The translations under genes were made by a program, and so were the position numbers. A DNA stretch of 64,000 nucleotides from Xenopus tropicalis (lineage: Eukaryota; Chordata; Amphibia; Anura; Pipidae). Location: assembly GCF_000004195.4 (NCBI RefSeq), contig NC_030677.2, forward strand, positions 64,876,222-64,940,221, given 5' to 3'. Shown here one piece after another: positions 55,611 through 64,000 of this stretch; position 1 is the first letter of the stretch, and every line of letters begins with the position of its first letter. The notes below the pieces were generated by a model. It saw only the letters and a list, made by a program, of their open reading frames with translations, did no database searches and had not been told where the DNA came from.

Positions 55611-56848
55611 AAAAGGTTAAAATAAACTCAGCAGCAAGAAAATGTATTTTCTATTATTTTTTTGTTTTAATATGTACTAAAAGTATGACAGTCTTTTCAT
55701 CTTATTTATCTTCAGCATCTGGCAAGATGTCAGAATTAGAACTATAGTCAGTTCCCTGCTCATAAGTGGACACACATATTGAAACCACTGACAGACAAAC
55801 CCAGTGGGATATTTAAAGGAGGGCTTTCCACCAAACAGTTATTACTAAAGGATTATGTTCCCTTTGTTTTAAACTGTCTGAAAACTGCACATTTGTACAC
55901 TGGGGTATTGTAGAAATTCTTTTTAATTTAGCATGTGAACTCATCCAATTGAAATACTGTAGTAAAAAAAAAAAAATTAACCAGATAATGTATCGGCGCT
56001 ATAAATGATTCCTAGAGACCCACAGTAATAGAGGTGTTGAACTGGAGCACTTGGCAGCCAAACTTAACTCCTATTCAGTTTCACATATTATTACTTGCGC
56101 TTTTTTCCATGTAGTAGACGTGCCAAGTTTCACACCTAAGGGGCTGAGCCCCTCTCTCCTTTAGCTCCTTTCGTTAAATTCCAGTGCCATTTCCAGCTGT
56201 ATACCTTCCTCTGGGGATATCTCGGTACATTTGAATCTAAAACCCCACATGTGATCATTTTGCAAGTCTTTCAGAAAGAGTTTGAGATCTTTTCATCTCT
56301 GCTACAAATCCTGCTACTGAATCTTGTAGAAAGAATAACTTCAGTTATTTTTTTTTCCAGGAGGTTTAAATATTTTCAGCACTATTTGTGCATTAGCAAA
56401 AAACTTCTCAGTCACCAGAGAGGGGTTTATCCTCCCAGAGAATGCAGACATGTCCATCGTACCCAAATGGTGTTAATCTATTCCTTCTATATAGACATCT
56501 GGAACCAGCTACACCTGGTGTATGTCATTAAGTGACATGATTGATGTCGACAGTCGTATCAATATAAGTCTCACAATTACTGAGTAAAAATGCAGCATGT
56601 GTTTCACTTTAGGATGTTACAGTGACTGCAAGTTTCCTATTGATTTTATTAGAAGTAGTTTTCAATATTGTTTCATTTTAAGATTGACTTCAAGAAACTA
56701 AACTAAACCATATTTAGTTGAAAGAGATATTTGACTATTATAAGTAGTTATTTTCTGTTCACATATTTTCCCTATTTATAAATATTCAATTTTTACTAAA
56801 AATTCCTGTGTATTTCTTTTTTACACATGTAATTATCAGTTGTACCCT
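55611..56848. other. No gene or repeat recognised
   Basis: AT-rich sequence. A 94-codon frame at 56251-56535 has no recognisable family. Confidence 0.4.
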
Positions 56849-57265
56849 GGGAGGCCCATTTATCAACATACTAATTTTCGTGGTTTTAATGGTTTTTAAA
56901 ACCACGACTAAACTCACTTTTCTCTATAAAAACAGCCTTTAAAAAAAAAAGCAGAAATGAAAAAAACGGAAAAACAACACATTTTTCAAATTTTTTAACA
57001 AATTCAGCATATGAAAAATCAGAAAACCTCTAATGTCATAAAGCAAAAAAAGAACTTACAATTGGAAAACAGGACAGCCACCCATTGACTTCTACACGAC
57101 CTTGACAGCTTTTAGATGGTGATGTTTTTTATCAGTGGTTTTCCTGATTTTGATCCTTAATAAATCATGAAAAAATTGTGCTTTTTTTTTATAAAAACTT
57201 CAAATTTTAGATAACAAAAACACAAACTGTGAATAAAATAAAATATGAATGTTAGTAAATGCTCC
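56849..57265. mobile_element. MITE, GAGGCCCATTTATCAACAT family
   Basis: Left GAGGCCCATTTATCAACAT and right (inverted) GGAGCATTTACTAACATTC. The interior has AAAACCACGACTAAAC and CCATTGACTTCTACACGAC (the conserved phrase seen at 14460, 45290 and 47175). No clean target duplication. Confidence 0.6.
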
Positions 57266-58640
57266 ACTAAGGCTAATGCACGTGCTCTACCCGCATACCC
57301 GCAGGTTTGTGTCTGTTTGCTACATGAATTATTATAGCCCCTTCTTACCACTGTTGATGGCTATCTGCCTTACGCCAGATACAGACTCCAATGACTTGCA
57401 CATTCCCACAACCTTAGACTTAAATGATAACTACACTCTGCTGCCTATTCTGACCATGCCTGTCCACTAAGATCTCTTTAAATGTCACTTCAGAAAGTCA
57501 AGTGCCTTAAGAGGGCATTGGTGAAGAGAATAGAGTGAACAGAATAATAAAAATGGATTTATCTGTAGAAGAAGTCCAAGACTTTAGATATTACCATATA
57601 TCCCATACGTTTCACTCTCCTGTAAATATTCCATAAGTGTTTAGTGAACGCAATGAAAATGTCCATCATAAAAGTGGTTGCATACAGACAGATCATTTGA
57701 CCCAACCACAGAAGACATTATGAGTGACCTTACATATACAGTGTGCAGTTTAAGTAACTGACCAATTAGATTAATTGTCATAGTATAATCTTTGGATACT
57801 TCTCTTTTTCTCTACAGTATCTATGCCTCTAGTACAGAAAATTACAAAGTAAGCTAGATGAGAGAAGGTGTAATTGTGTCTAAAATCTGTGTATAGCTTG
57901 TCCTGAATTAAACAACGTTAAAATGCTCATAAATATCCCTAATAAAACAAATTAGGGCTTATATTTTCCTTACTCTTTTCTCTAATCACAGTATGGCCTT
58001 GAGCTTTTTTAAGAAAAGGTGTCCAGGTATATTTAAGGAATATTTAATATCTATAGTAATATCTTATTTGTACTATTTAAGATATTGATTTTTTTCTGCT
58101 GCTTCTCTTTTCTTCCTTAATTGTGGAAAGCATTTTCTGACAAGCAGCATTGGCATTTTTGTATGCAAGCTAGTATTTTCTGTTATATCCTATGTCATCT
58201 GTTTATTTTATTCTTCCTGAAATCCCACACTGTGCTTACCTGTATTATTAAGTTTGTCTACATTTAAGAACAAACATGATAATTGTAATAAGAGCATGAG
58301 CATGAACTCATTTCTTATAGTTTAACTAAAGCTATAATTTGCCTGCAACTAATACCAAAACAATTGTTATGTTTGACTAGCTGGCACAGAGCTAATAGAG
58401 TTATCTCAAAATAGAACGTTTGGGCCATTGCTGTCTAGGATTTTGTTTGTCCATTATAACCATGCATATGTGATGAGTCGAGCTTCTTTTGATTACACTT
58501 TTTTATTGGTGCCATTTTAAACAAGAAAAGCTTTGATTACTTCTAATTACTTCACTATCTGTCAGTTATCAGTACTATATGCAGAAGCTATATATCTATA
58601 TGTCTGATGACAGGCTTATTAGATAAAAATATTATCTGAA
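57266..58640. other. Mostly repeat-free stretch
   Basis: No gene. 57900-58560 is a long block without transposon ends, containing AACATGATAATTGTAATAAG and AAAACAATTGTTATG (SOX-like ACAATTGT). Candidate conserved non-coding DNA, by texture only. Confidence 0.25.
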
Positions 58641-58712
58641 TAGTGATGAGCGATTTTTTTCACCAGGCATGGATTCGCAGCGAATTTCCGCATTTCGCCA
58701 CTGGCGAATTGA
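58641..58712. mobile_element. Left fragment of a TAGTGATGAGC hAT MITE
   Basis: TAGTGATGAGCGATTTTTTTC, then ACCAGGCATGGATTCGCAGC, and it stops near GGCGAATTG where the LINE tail region begins. Confidence 0.65.
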
Positions 58713-58727
58713 TAAATAAGCCCATGA

Positions 58728-58935
58728 GGGCATCCAAGAGGGGCCTGGATGAGTTCTTGAACAAGCATAGTATCCAAGGCTATTGTGATACTAATATCTA
58801 CAGTTAGTATTGATGTTGGTATAAATGGTTTATGTATGTGAGTGTATAGATTGGTAAGTATAGGTTTGTGTGTGCTGGGTTTACTAGGAAGGGTTGAACT
58901 TGATGTTCTTTGTTCAACCCTATGTAGCTATGTCA
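58728..58935 (+). repeat. LINE 3-prime tail (CR1-like), plus orientation
   Basis: GGCCTGGATGAGTTCTTGAAC, then ATCTACAGTTAGTATTGATG, then AAGGGTTGAACTTGATG and TTCAACCCTATGTAGCTATG. It is the reverse complement of 46466-46650 and extends further 5-prime. Confidence 0.6.
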
Positions 58936-59439
58936 AAATATAGAACATTAGCAAAACATTTCTTGTACTGTATGTAATGGAAAAATATTGGGTAATCCTT
59001 GTATTGAGTTTTGTTTAGTTCAGTATCTGCCCATGCAAGCTTCCAAATTTTCACATACATTGGCCTACATTACATCTATATCCTCTATAATTTTTTTTAC
59101 TAACTTATTTAAATTTTTTTAATGTCATCTTTGGGAAAGTACAACATACATACAAAACATTTTAAGCATTATAACAGGAAAACGATGTTGAAAGTGCATT
59201 CTTAGTATAAATAATTAGTCTAGAAAATTAGACAGTATATAGAAACCAAAAAAAATCCATTAAGGACCAGTAATGCCTAAAGGGAATATATTTTCTTTTA
59301 CATTTAAAGTTTGAATTTGTTAATCCAGTTTCCACTGCAAATAAACTATTTCTTGGCAATGATGGTCCTATTTTTTATGAGAGAGTTTTTTATTATATAG
59401 TTCTACACAAACAGCCTTTGACTCCTGTTTATCTTTCTG
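58936..59439. other. No gene or repeat recognised
   Basis: AT-rich sequence. Confidence 0.4.
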
Positions 59440-59596
59440 TGTAAGATCTAAAAACATTGTATTCTATGCAGCTTATCTGTTATCTGCTATGTAAATATGT
59501 GCTTTTTTTCCTATTAATCGTCAATGGCTTCCCCTGTACTATTCAACTTATTTACTGTATATAAAATCATAGTGTTTCTAAAGCACACACAACTTT
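59440..59596. repeat. Decayed T2-type MITE, left flank of the duplication
   Basis: CTTATCTGTTATCTGCTATGT, then a TCAATGGCTTCCCCTG block, then TTTCTAAAGCACACACAAC, in the order of 17190-17320. It is cut at the start of the 1.3 kb copy. Confidence 0.55.
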
Positions 59597-60874
59597 TTGC
59601 TCACCAACCCTTGGCTGTTGCTCCCAGTGGCCTCAAAGCAGATGTTTATTTTTGAATTCCTGGTTTTGAGGCAAGTTTTGGTTGCATAAAATCAGGTGAA
59701 CGACCATACAGAGTCTTCTGTAGGCTGCCAGTCCACATAGGGCCTACCTAATAGCCCTTACTTAGTAACCTCATGCTTGTGTTGCTCCTCATCTATTTTT
59801 ACATTTGCCTGTGGCTCATAGGTAAAAAAAGGTTGTGGAAGCATTAAAAAAAATGTGTCATTGCTGACATAAAATGTTGTTCATTTTGAAATAATTTTGG
59901 AATTGATTTAATTTATTGTCTATTTGGAAATTCCGATAATTGCCTTTTGTCAGTCTTGCAACTCCTGGTAATTCGAACCAGGCGAGTGATGCGCTGGCAC
60001 ACATTGACCTGTAGTTGGTAACACATCTGAGAGCTACGGAGGGTGGTAATATTGAGGCTTCTTCTTTGTTTTTATGTATAGATTAAATAAACTTTAAAAC
60101 TTTTTTATTTACTATAAGCTGCTTTTGACATTTTGTTGAGGAAAACCAGAGTGCCTGTCAGCATTTTTTCCTATTTCCTAAATGGCTCCCTAAGCTGAAG
60201 GTCTGGGGCATGAGCACCCAGACCCACCTTTACCAAGGGTAATATCTCTACACCATTTGCTATGTCTGTGATAACCTGTTATGATGTTATGGTAATAGTG
60301 AGCATTGATGTGATTGTGCTATTTCCTCATACTGGTGTGCAGAGGTAAATTGGCAAGATTGGGGATTAAATTTACAGCTTCATTGCAATCATTCATTTGT
60401 TGCAAAATGAATTATTTTCCATTATTTTTTCAAGCACTTTTTAGGATGCCAGATTTGTATTTTTTTATTTTTATTTTTTTTAAATAATGATATATTTGTA
60501 ATTTTTTATTTACTTTTTTTTTTTAGAATGTGAAAAAAATGTGAACAAGTGGCCCTTAGATTTATTATCCAGAATGCTTGTGACGAGGAGTTTTCATAGC
60601 TTGAGTCTGCTAAAAACAATTTAAACTGCAAATAAACCCAATAGGATTGTTTTGCCCCCAATATGGATTCATGCAGCGTAGTTACCATCAAGTACAAAGT
60701 ACTGTTTTATTATTACAGGAAAAAGGAAATTCTTTTTTAAAATAGAATAATTTTCTTAAAATGGAATTTAAGACTGCCTTCCCATAATTTGGAGCTTCCT
60801 GGATACTGGGTTTCTGGATAACAGATTCTATACCTGTATTTATTTTCTTTTTATGATTGAAAATGATTTAACTG
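59597..60874. repeat. 1.3 kb direct duplication, copy 1
   Basis: It aligns with 61723-63042 from TTGCTCACCAACCC to GAAAATGATTTAACTG. By eye there are about eight substitutions and three indels (one of about 29 bases near 60395). It contains part of a hAT-like repeat, about 700 bases of otherwise single-copy sequence and a TACAGG-family MITE with a diverged left end (about 60556-60838). It starts inside the hAT-like repeat, so this copy is the truncated one. The 63-codon minus frame 60697-60506 recurs in copy 2 only because the DNA is duplicated. Confidence 0.9.
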
Positions 60875-61231
60875 TTTTAACAGTACAGCTTAACAGCAAA
60901 TTTTATTTAAATGTACAAAATAGCAACTGGAACTGAATTAAATTGATCAGTTAGTGAAAAAATAAATCTGAACTGCTAAAAGTAAAAATTTCCTCCATCA
61001 GTTAATGATGAAATGGCAAAACAAGTTTGAAAAATTCAAATAGATTTTTTAAAAACCACTATCTACATTAGTATTTCAATTATCCCTCTGGACTTGCACA
61101 CCACCAATGTAAAGAAAATAGCAGTATTACATATTACAGAACTGTTGTCATGACAGAGTCGATGAACAAATGTAGTCTTCATTGTGATCACCTCAATGCC
61201 CCGTTTATTCGTATCCATCATGTCACCCATG
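60875..61231. other. No gene or repeat recognised
   Basis: AT-rich spacer between the duplicates. Confidence 0.4.
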
Positions 61232-61560
61232 TACAGGTATAGGATCCATTATCCGCAAACCTGTTATCCAGAAAGCTCCGGATTACGGAAAGCCTTTCTC
61301 CCATAGACTCTATTTTAATCAAACAATTCAGATTTTTAAAATTGATTTCCCTTTTCTCTGCAATAATAAAACAGTGCCTTGTATTTGATTGCAAAGATAT
61401 AATTCATCTGTATTGGATGCAAAATAGTCCTATTGGGTTTAATTAATATCTTATTGATTTTTCAGTAGACTTAAGGTATGAAGATCCAAATTGCGGGAAG
61501 ACCCCTTATCCGGAATAACCTTGGTCCCGAGCATTCTGGATAATGGGTCCTATACCTGTA
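61232..61560. mobile_element. TACAGG-family MITE, reverse orientation
   Basis: TACAGGTATAGGATCC and GGGTCCTATACCTGTA. It lies between the two duplicate copies and is absent from both. Confidence 0.78.
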
Positions 61561-61694
61561 CCAGCTGTGGGAACATTGCAGAAAAACAACAATTAATTTA
61601 AAATTTTGTATTTTGTACTTCCTTTTGTTTCAATCTTATATGTATATTATATATGTATATTTATTTGACATTCATTATGCATTAGGCTAGTAAT

Positions 61695-63042
61695 CCTCAA
61701 CCAGTGGCTCAGGGGCAACATGTTGCTCACCAACCCTTGGATGTTGCTCCCAGTGGCCTCAAAGCAGATGCTTATTTTTGAATTCCTGGTTTTGAGGCAA
61801 GTTTTGGTTGCATAAAATCAGGTGAACGACCATACAGAGTCTTCTGTAGGCTGCCAGTCCACATAGGGCCTACCTAATAGCCCTTACTTAGTAACCTCAT
61901 GCTTGTGTTGCTCCCCATCTATTTTTACATTTGCCTGTGGCTCATAGGTAAAAAAGGTTGTGGAAGCATTAAAAAAAACCTGTAGAGGAGTGTCATTGCT
62001 GACATAAAATGTTGTTCATTTTGAAATAATTTTGGAACTGATTTAATTTATTGTCTATTTGGAAATTCCGATAATTGCCTTTTGTCAGTCTTGCAACTCC
62101 TGGTAATTTGAACCAGGCGAGTGATGCGCTGGCACACATTGACCTGTAGTTGGTAACACATCTGAGAGCTACGGAGGGTGGTAATATTGAGGCTTCTTCT
62201 TTGTTTTTATTTATAGATTAAATAAACTTTAAAACTTTTTTATTTACTATAAGCTGCTTTTGACATTTTGTTGAGGAAAACCAGAGTGCCTGTCAGCATT
62301 TTTTCCTATTTCCTAAATGGCTCCCTAAGCTGAAGGTCTGGGGCATGAGCACCCAGACCCACCTTTACCAAGGGTAATATCTCTACACCATTTGCTATGT
62401 CTGTGATAACCTGTTATGATGTTATGGTAATAGTGAGCATTGATGTGATTGTGCTATTTCCTCATACTGGTGTGCAGAGGTAAATTGGCAAGATTGGGGA
62501 TTAAATTTACAGCTTCATTGCAATCATTCATTAGTTATTTTTGCGTTCTTGTTTTGCCTTTTATTTGTTGCAAAATGAATTATTTTCCATTATTTTTTCA
62601 AGCACTTTTTAGGATGCCAGATTTGTATTTTTTTATTTTTATTTTTTTTAAATAATGATATATTTGTAATTTTTTATTTACTTTTTTTTTTTAGAATGTG
62701 AAAAAAATGTGAACAAGTGGCCCTTAGATTTATTATCCAGAGTGCTTGTGACGAGGAGTTTTCATAGCTTGAGTCTGCTAAAAACAATTTAAACTGCAAA
62801 TAAACCCAATAGGATTGTTTTGCCCCCAATATGGATTCATGCAGCGTAGTTACCATCAAGTACAAAGTACTGTTTTATTATTACAGGAAAAAGGAAATTC
62901 TTTTTTAAAATAGAATAATTTTCTTAAAAGGGAATTTAAGACTGCCTTCCCATAATTTGGAGCTTCCTGGATACTGGGTTTCTGGATAACAGATTCTATA
63001 CCTGTATTTATTTTCTTTTTATGATTGAAAATGATTTAACTG
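61695..63042. repeat. 1.3 kb direct duplication, copy 2 (from 61723), with fuller hAT-like left end
   Basis: The shared part is 61723-63042. Upstream it keeps CAACCAGTGGCTCAGGGGC, the left end of the hAT-like repeat that copy 1 lacks, so copy 2 looks ancestral. It includes the TTTTTGCGTTCTTG stretch missing from copy 1. A TACAGG-family MITE ends at about 63006. Confidence 0.9.
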
Positions 63043-63876
63043 CATAATATATTAAATGCATCTTATAACAGTAATCATTATCAAACATATATTTGTAAAT
63101 TACATTATTGGTTGTATATGGTATAATTAATGTATTTAGCGTGAAACCTCAATTTTGTTAAGTTTTCCCTCAGTTTACACTGTATTTTGGTGATCCCACC
63201 AATACATAATGCATAAAACATTTCCCAAATTTTACACCATTTTTTCTGGTTCCCAAAATATAATGGGGGTTCTACTGTAAACATATTTTAGATTTGATCT
63301 TATCCCAGGAGTGCAGCTTCACCTTTTCATTAGTGACATTGGTTGTGAAGGTAAAGCACAATAGCAAATACATTTTGGGTGGTTTTCTAGTATCTGTTCA
63401 AAATGAATAACACAACAATAATAAAGTATTTTGAATTTTACTGGCTTTTATACAATTTGCTTTACATTGAGCAGGGATAATGATATATAACCTCCTGTCA
63501 GCACGTGTACGTTCTAGAAATAGTGTGGGATTTTTTTTGGCTCCATCATTGCATCCGCCGATGAATAAGTTCCATGTTGGTTTTTCTGTATTTTGGAAAT
63601 ATTTGAAATTACCTTTTATGCACATATTCTATTTTAGAGAAAAAGGTTCTACACTAGGCTTATATGAGGAGCTAAACAATGCCTCAGTTTTCAAACAAAA
63701 GACAAAGACAAAGACAAATTCCTTCAACTTTAAAAAGTCTTTAGTTACTTGGCAGTTACTCTACAAAGTAGTTTCCTCTTTTTGTGGCAATTAGGCAGGT
63801 TATGCTAAGTAAATGAGTGGTAGCATCAGTGTGTAAAGTTAGCCAAGGGTGCTAAGATACAATCAATGGTAAGGTT
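63043..63876. other. No gene or repeat recognised
   Basis: Frames 63398-63625 (minus) and 63480-63794 (plus) oppose one another and show no domain. Confidence 0.4.
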
Positions 63877-64000
63877 TAGTGATGAGCGAATCTGTCCTGT
63901 TTTGCTTCGCCCAAAATTTTGCTAATCTTTGAAAAGATTCGCGAAACGGCAAAAATGTTGCTGAGCAAAAAAATTGTTGCCCGCAACAATTCTTTTGACA
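63877..64000. mobile_element. hAT-type MITE (TAGTGATGAGC family), cut by window end
   Basis: TAGTGATGAGCGAATCTGTC, then GCTTCGCCCAAAATTTTGC and CGCGAAACGGCAAAAATG, the well-preserved left half. It continues beyond the window. Confidence 0.75.

Noticed and set aside
59955..60060. tRNA-like block on the minus strand (CCTGG-TTCGAAT-TACCAGG arm and a TAGCTC word upstream), also in copy 2
   Set aside because: The T-arm-like hairpin has a loop that is too long, the acceptor stem cannot be formed and the A-box is poor. Not supportable as a tRNA gene.
60506..60697. Minus-strand frame repeated at 62674-62865 with one residue changed
   Set aside because: It looks conserved only because the DNA is a recent duplicate; part of it is a TACAGG MITE.

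Overview
The window looks like a piece of a Xenopus (clawed frog) genome, more likely X. tropicalis than X. laevis. The evidence is its repeat population, recognised from memory of these genomes and not from a database search: T2-type MITEs with TTAAAGG ends in TTAA targets, TAGTGATGAGCG-type hAT MITEs, the abundant TACAGGTATGGGACC / TTATCCAGAATGC family, and CR1-like LINE 3-prime tails. The base composition is AT-rich. I find no host protein-coding exon, no rRNA gene and no convincing tRNA gene. Almost every open frame is 60-140 codons long and lies in repeats or AT-rich sequence. The only frames with recognisable protein families are a Tc1 transposase (minus strand, 35664-34909, C-terminus deleted) and a short LINE reverse-transcriptase remnant (minus strand, about 27750-27606). 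The window is therefore intergenic or deep intronic.

Layout. 1-12.4 kb: AT-rich sequence with a solo LTR (2617-3578, target duplication CACG), a 1.1 kb Harbinger-like composite (4808-5914), a near-perfect 57-bp-arm hairpin (about 8591-8707), a TACAGG element (10195-10527) and a large Harbinger-like MITE (10659-11580). 12.4-17.5 kb: a hAT element interrupted by a MITE (12448-12947), a 155-bp hAT element (13028-13182), a 150-bp-period tandem array (about 15740-16240) and a Harbinger-like MITE containing a T2 MITE (16641-17507). 17.5-25.2 kb: older repeats, three T2-type MITEs or fragments and two full TAGTGATG MITEs. 25.4-27.3 kb: a 1.87 kb hAT-like composite with a perfect 8-bp target duplication, holding a second MITE that carries a 21/19-bp minisatellite. 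27.6-31 kb: the LINE fragment, a T2 MITE and three TACAGG elements in 1.4 kb. 32.1-37.5 kb: a second copy of the 4.8 kb composite, a GC-rich hAT element (34087-34363), the deleted Tc1 element (34856-36033), a 459-bp palindromic Harbinger MITE (36459-36917) and a broken hAT copy. 37.5-46.4 kb: mostly single-copy sequence with a few MITEs. 46.4-53.9 kb: LINE tails, a hAT element with a 40-bp minisatellite (47829-48393), a TACAGG element split by a LINE tail, a T2 MITE and a 158-bp hAT element. 53.9-59.4 kb: mostly single-copy. 59.6-63.0 kb: two direct copies of a 1.3 kb segment, about 99% identical by eye. A TAGTGATG MITE is cut by the end of the window.

Nothing here works together as a pathway. 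The coherent story is transposon biology: four classes of non-autonomous DNA element (hAT with 8-bp duplications, Harbinger-like with 3-bp duplications, T2/Kolobok-like in TTAA, and TA-bounded elements) inserted into one another, so the order of insertion can be read from nesting and target duplications. I saw no convincing new gene system. The observations most worth checking are the shared nested insertion in two composites 27 kb apart, the MITE-borne minisatellites, the very recent 1.3 kb duplication, the hairpin elements, and several repeat-free islands that may be conserved regulatory DNA. Family names are inferred from termini and target duplications; all identities were counted by eye.
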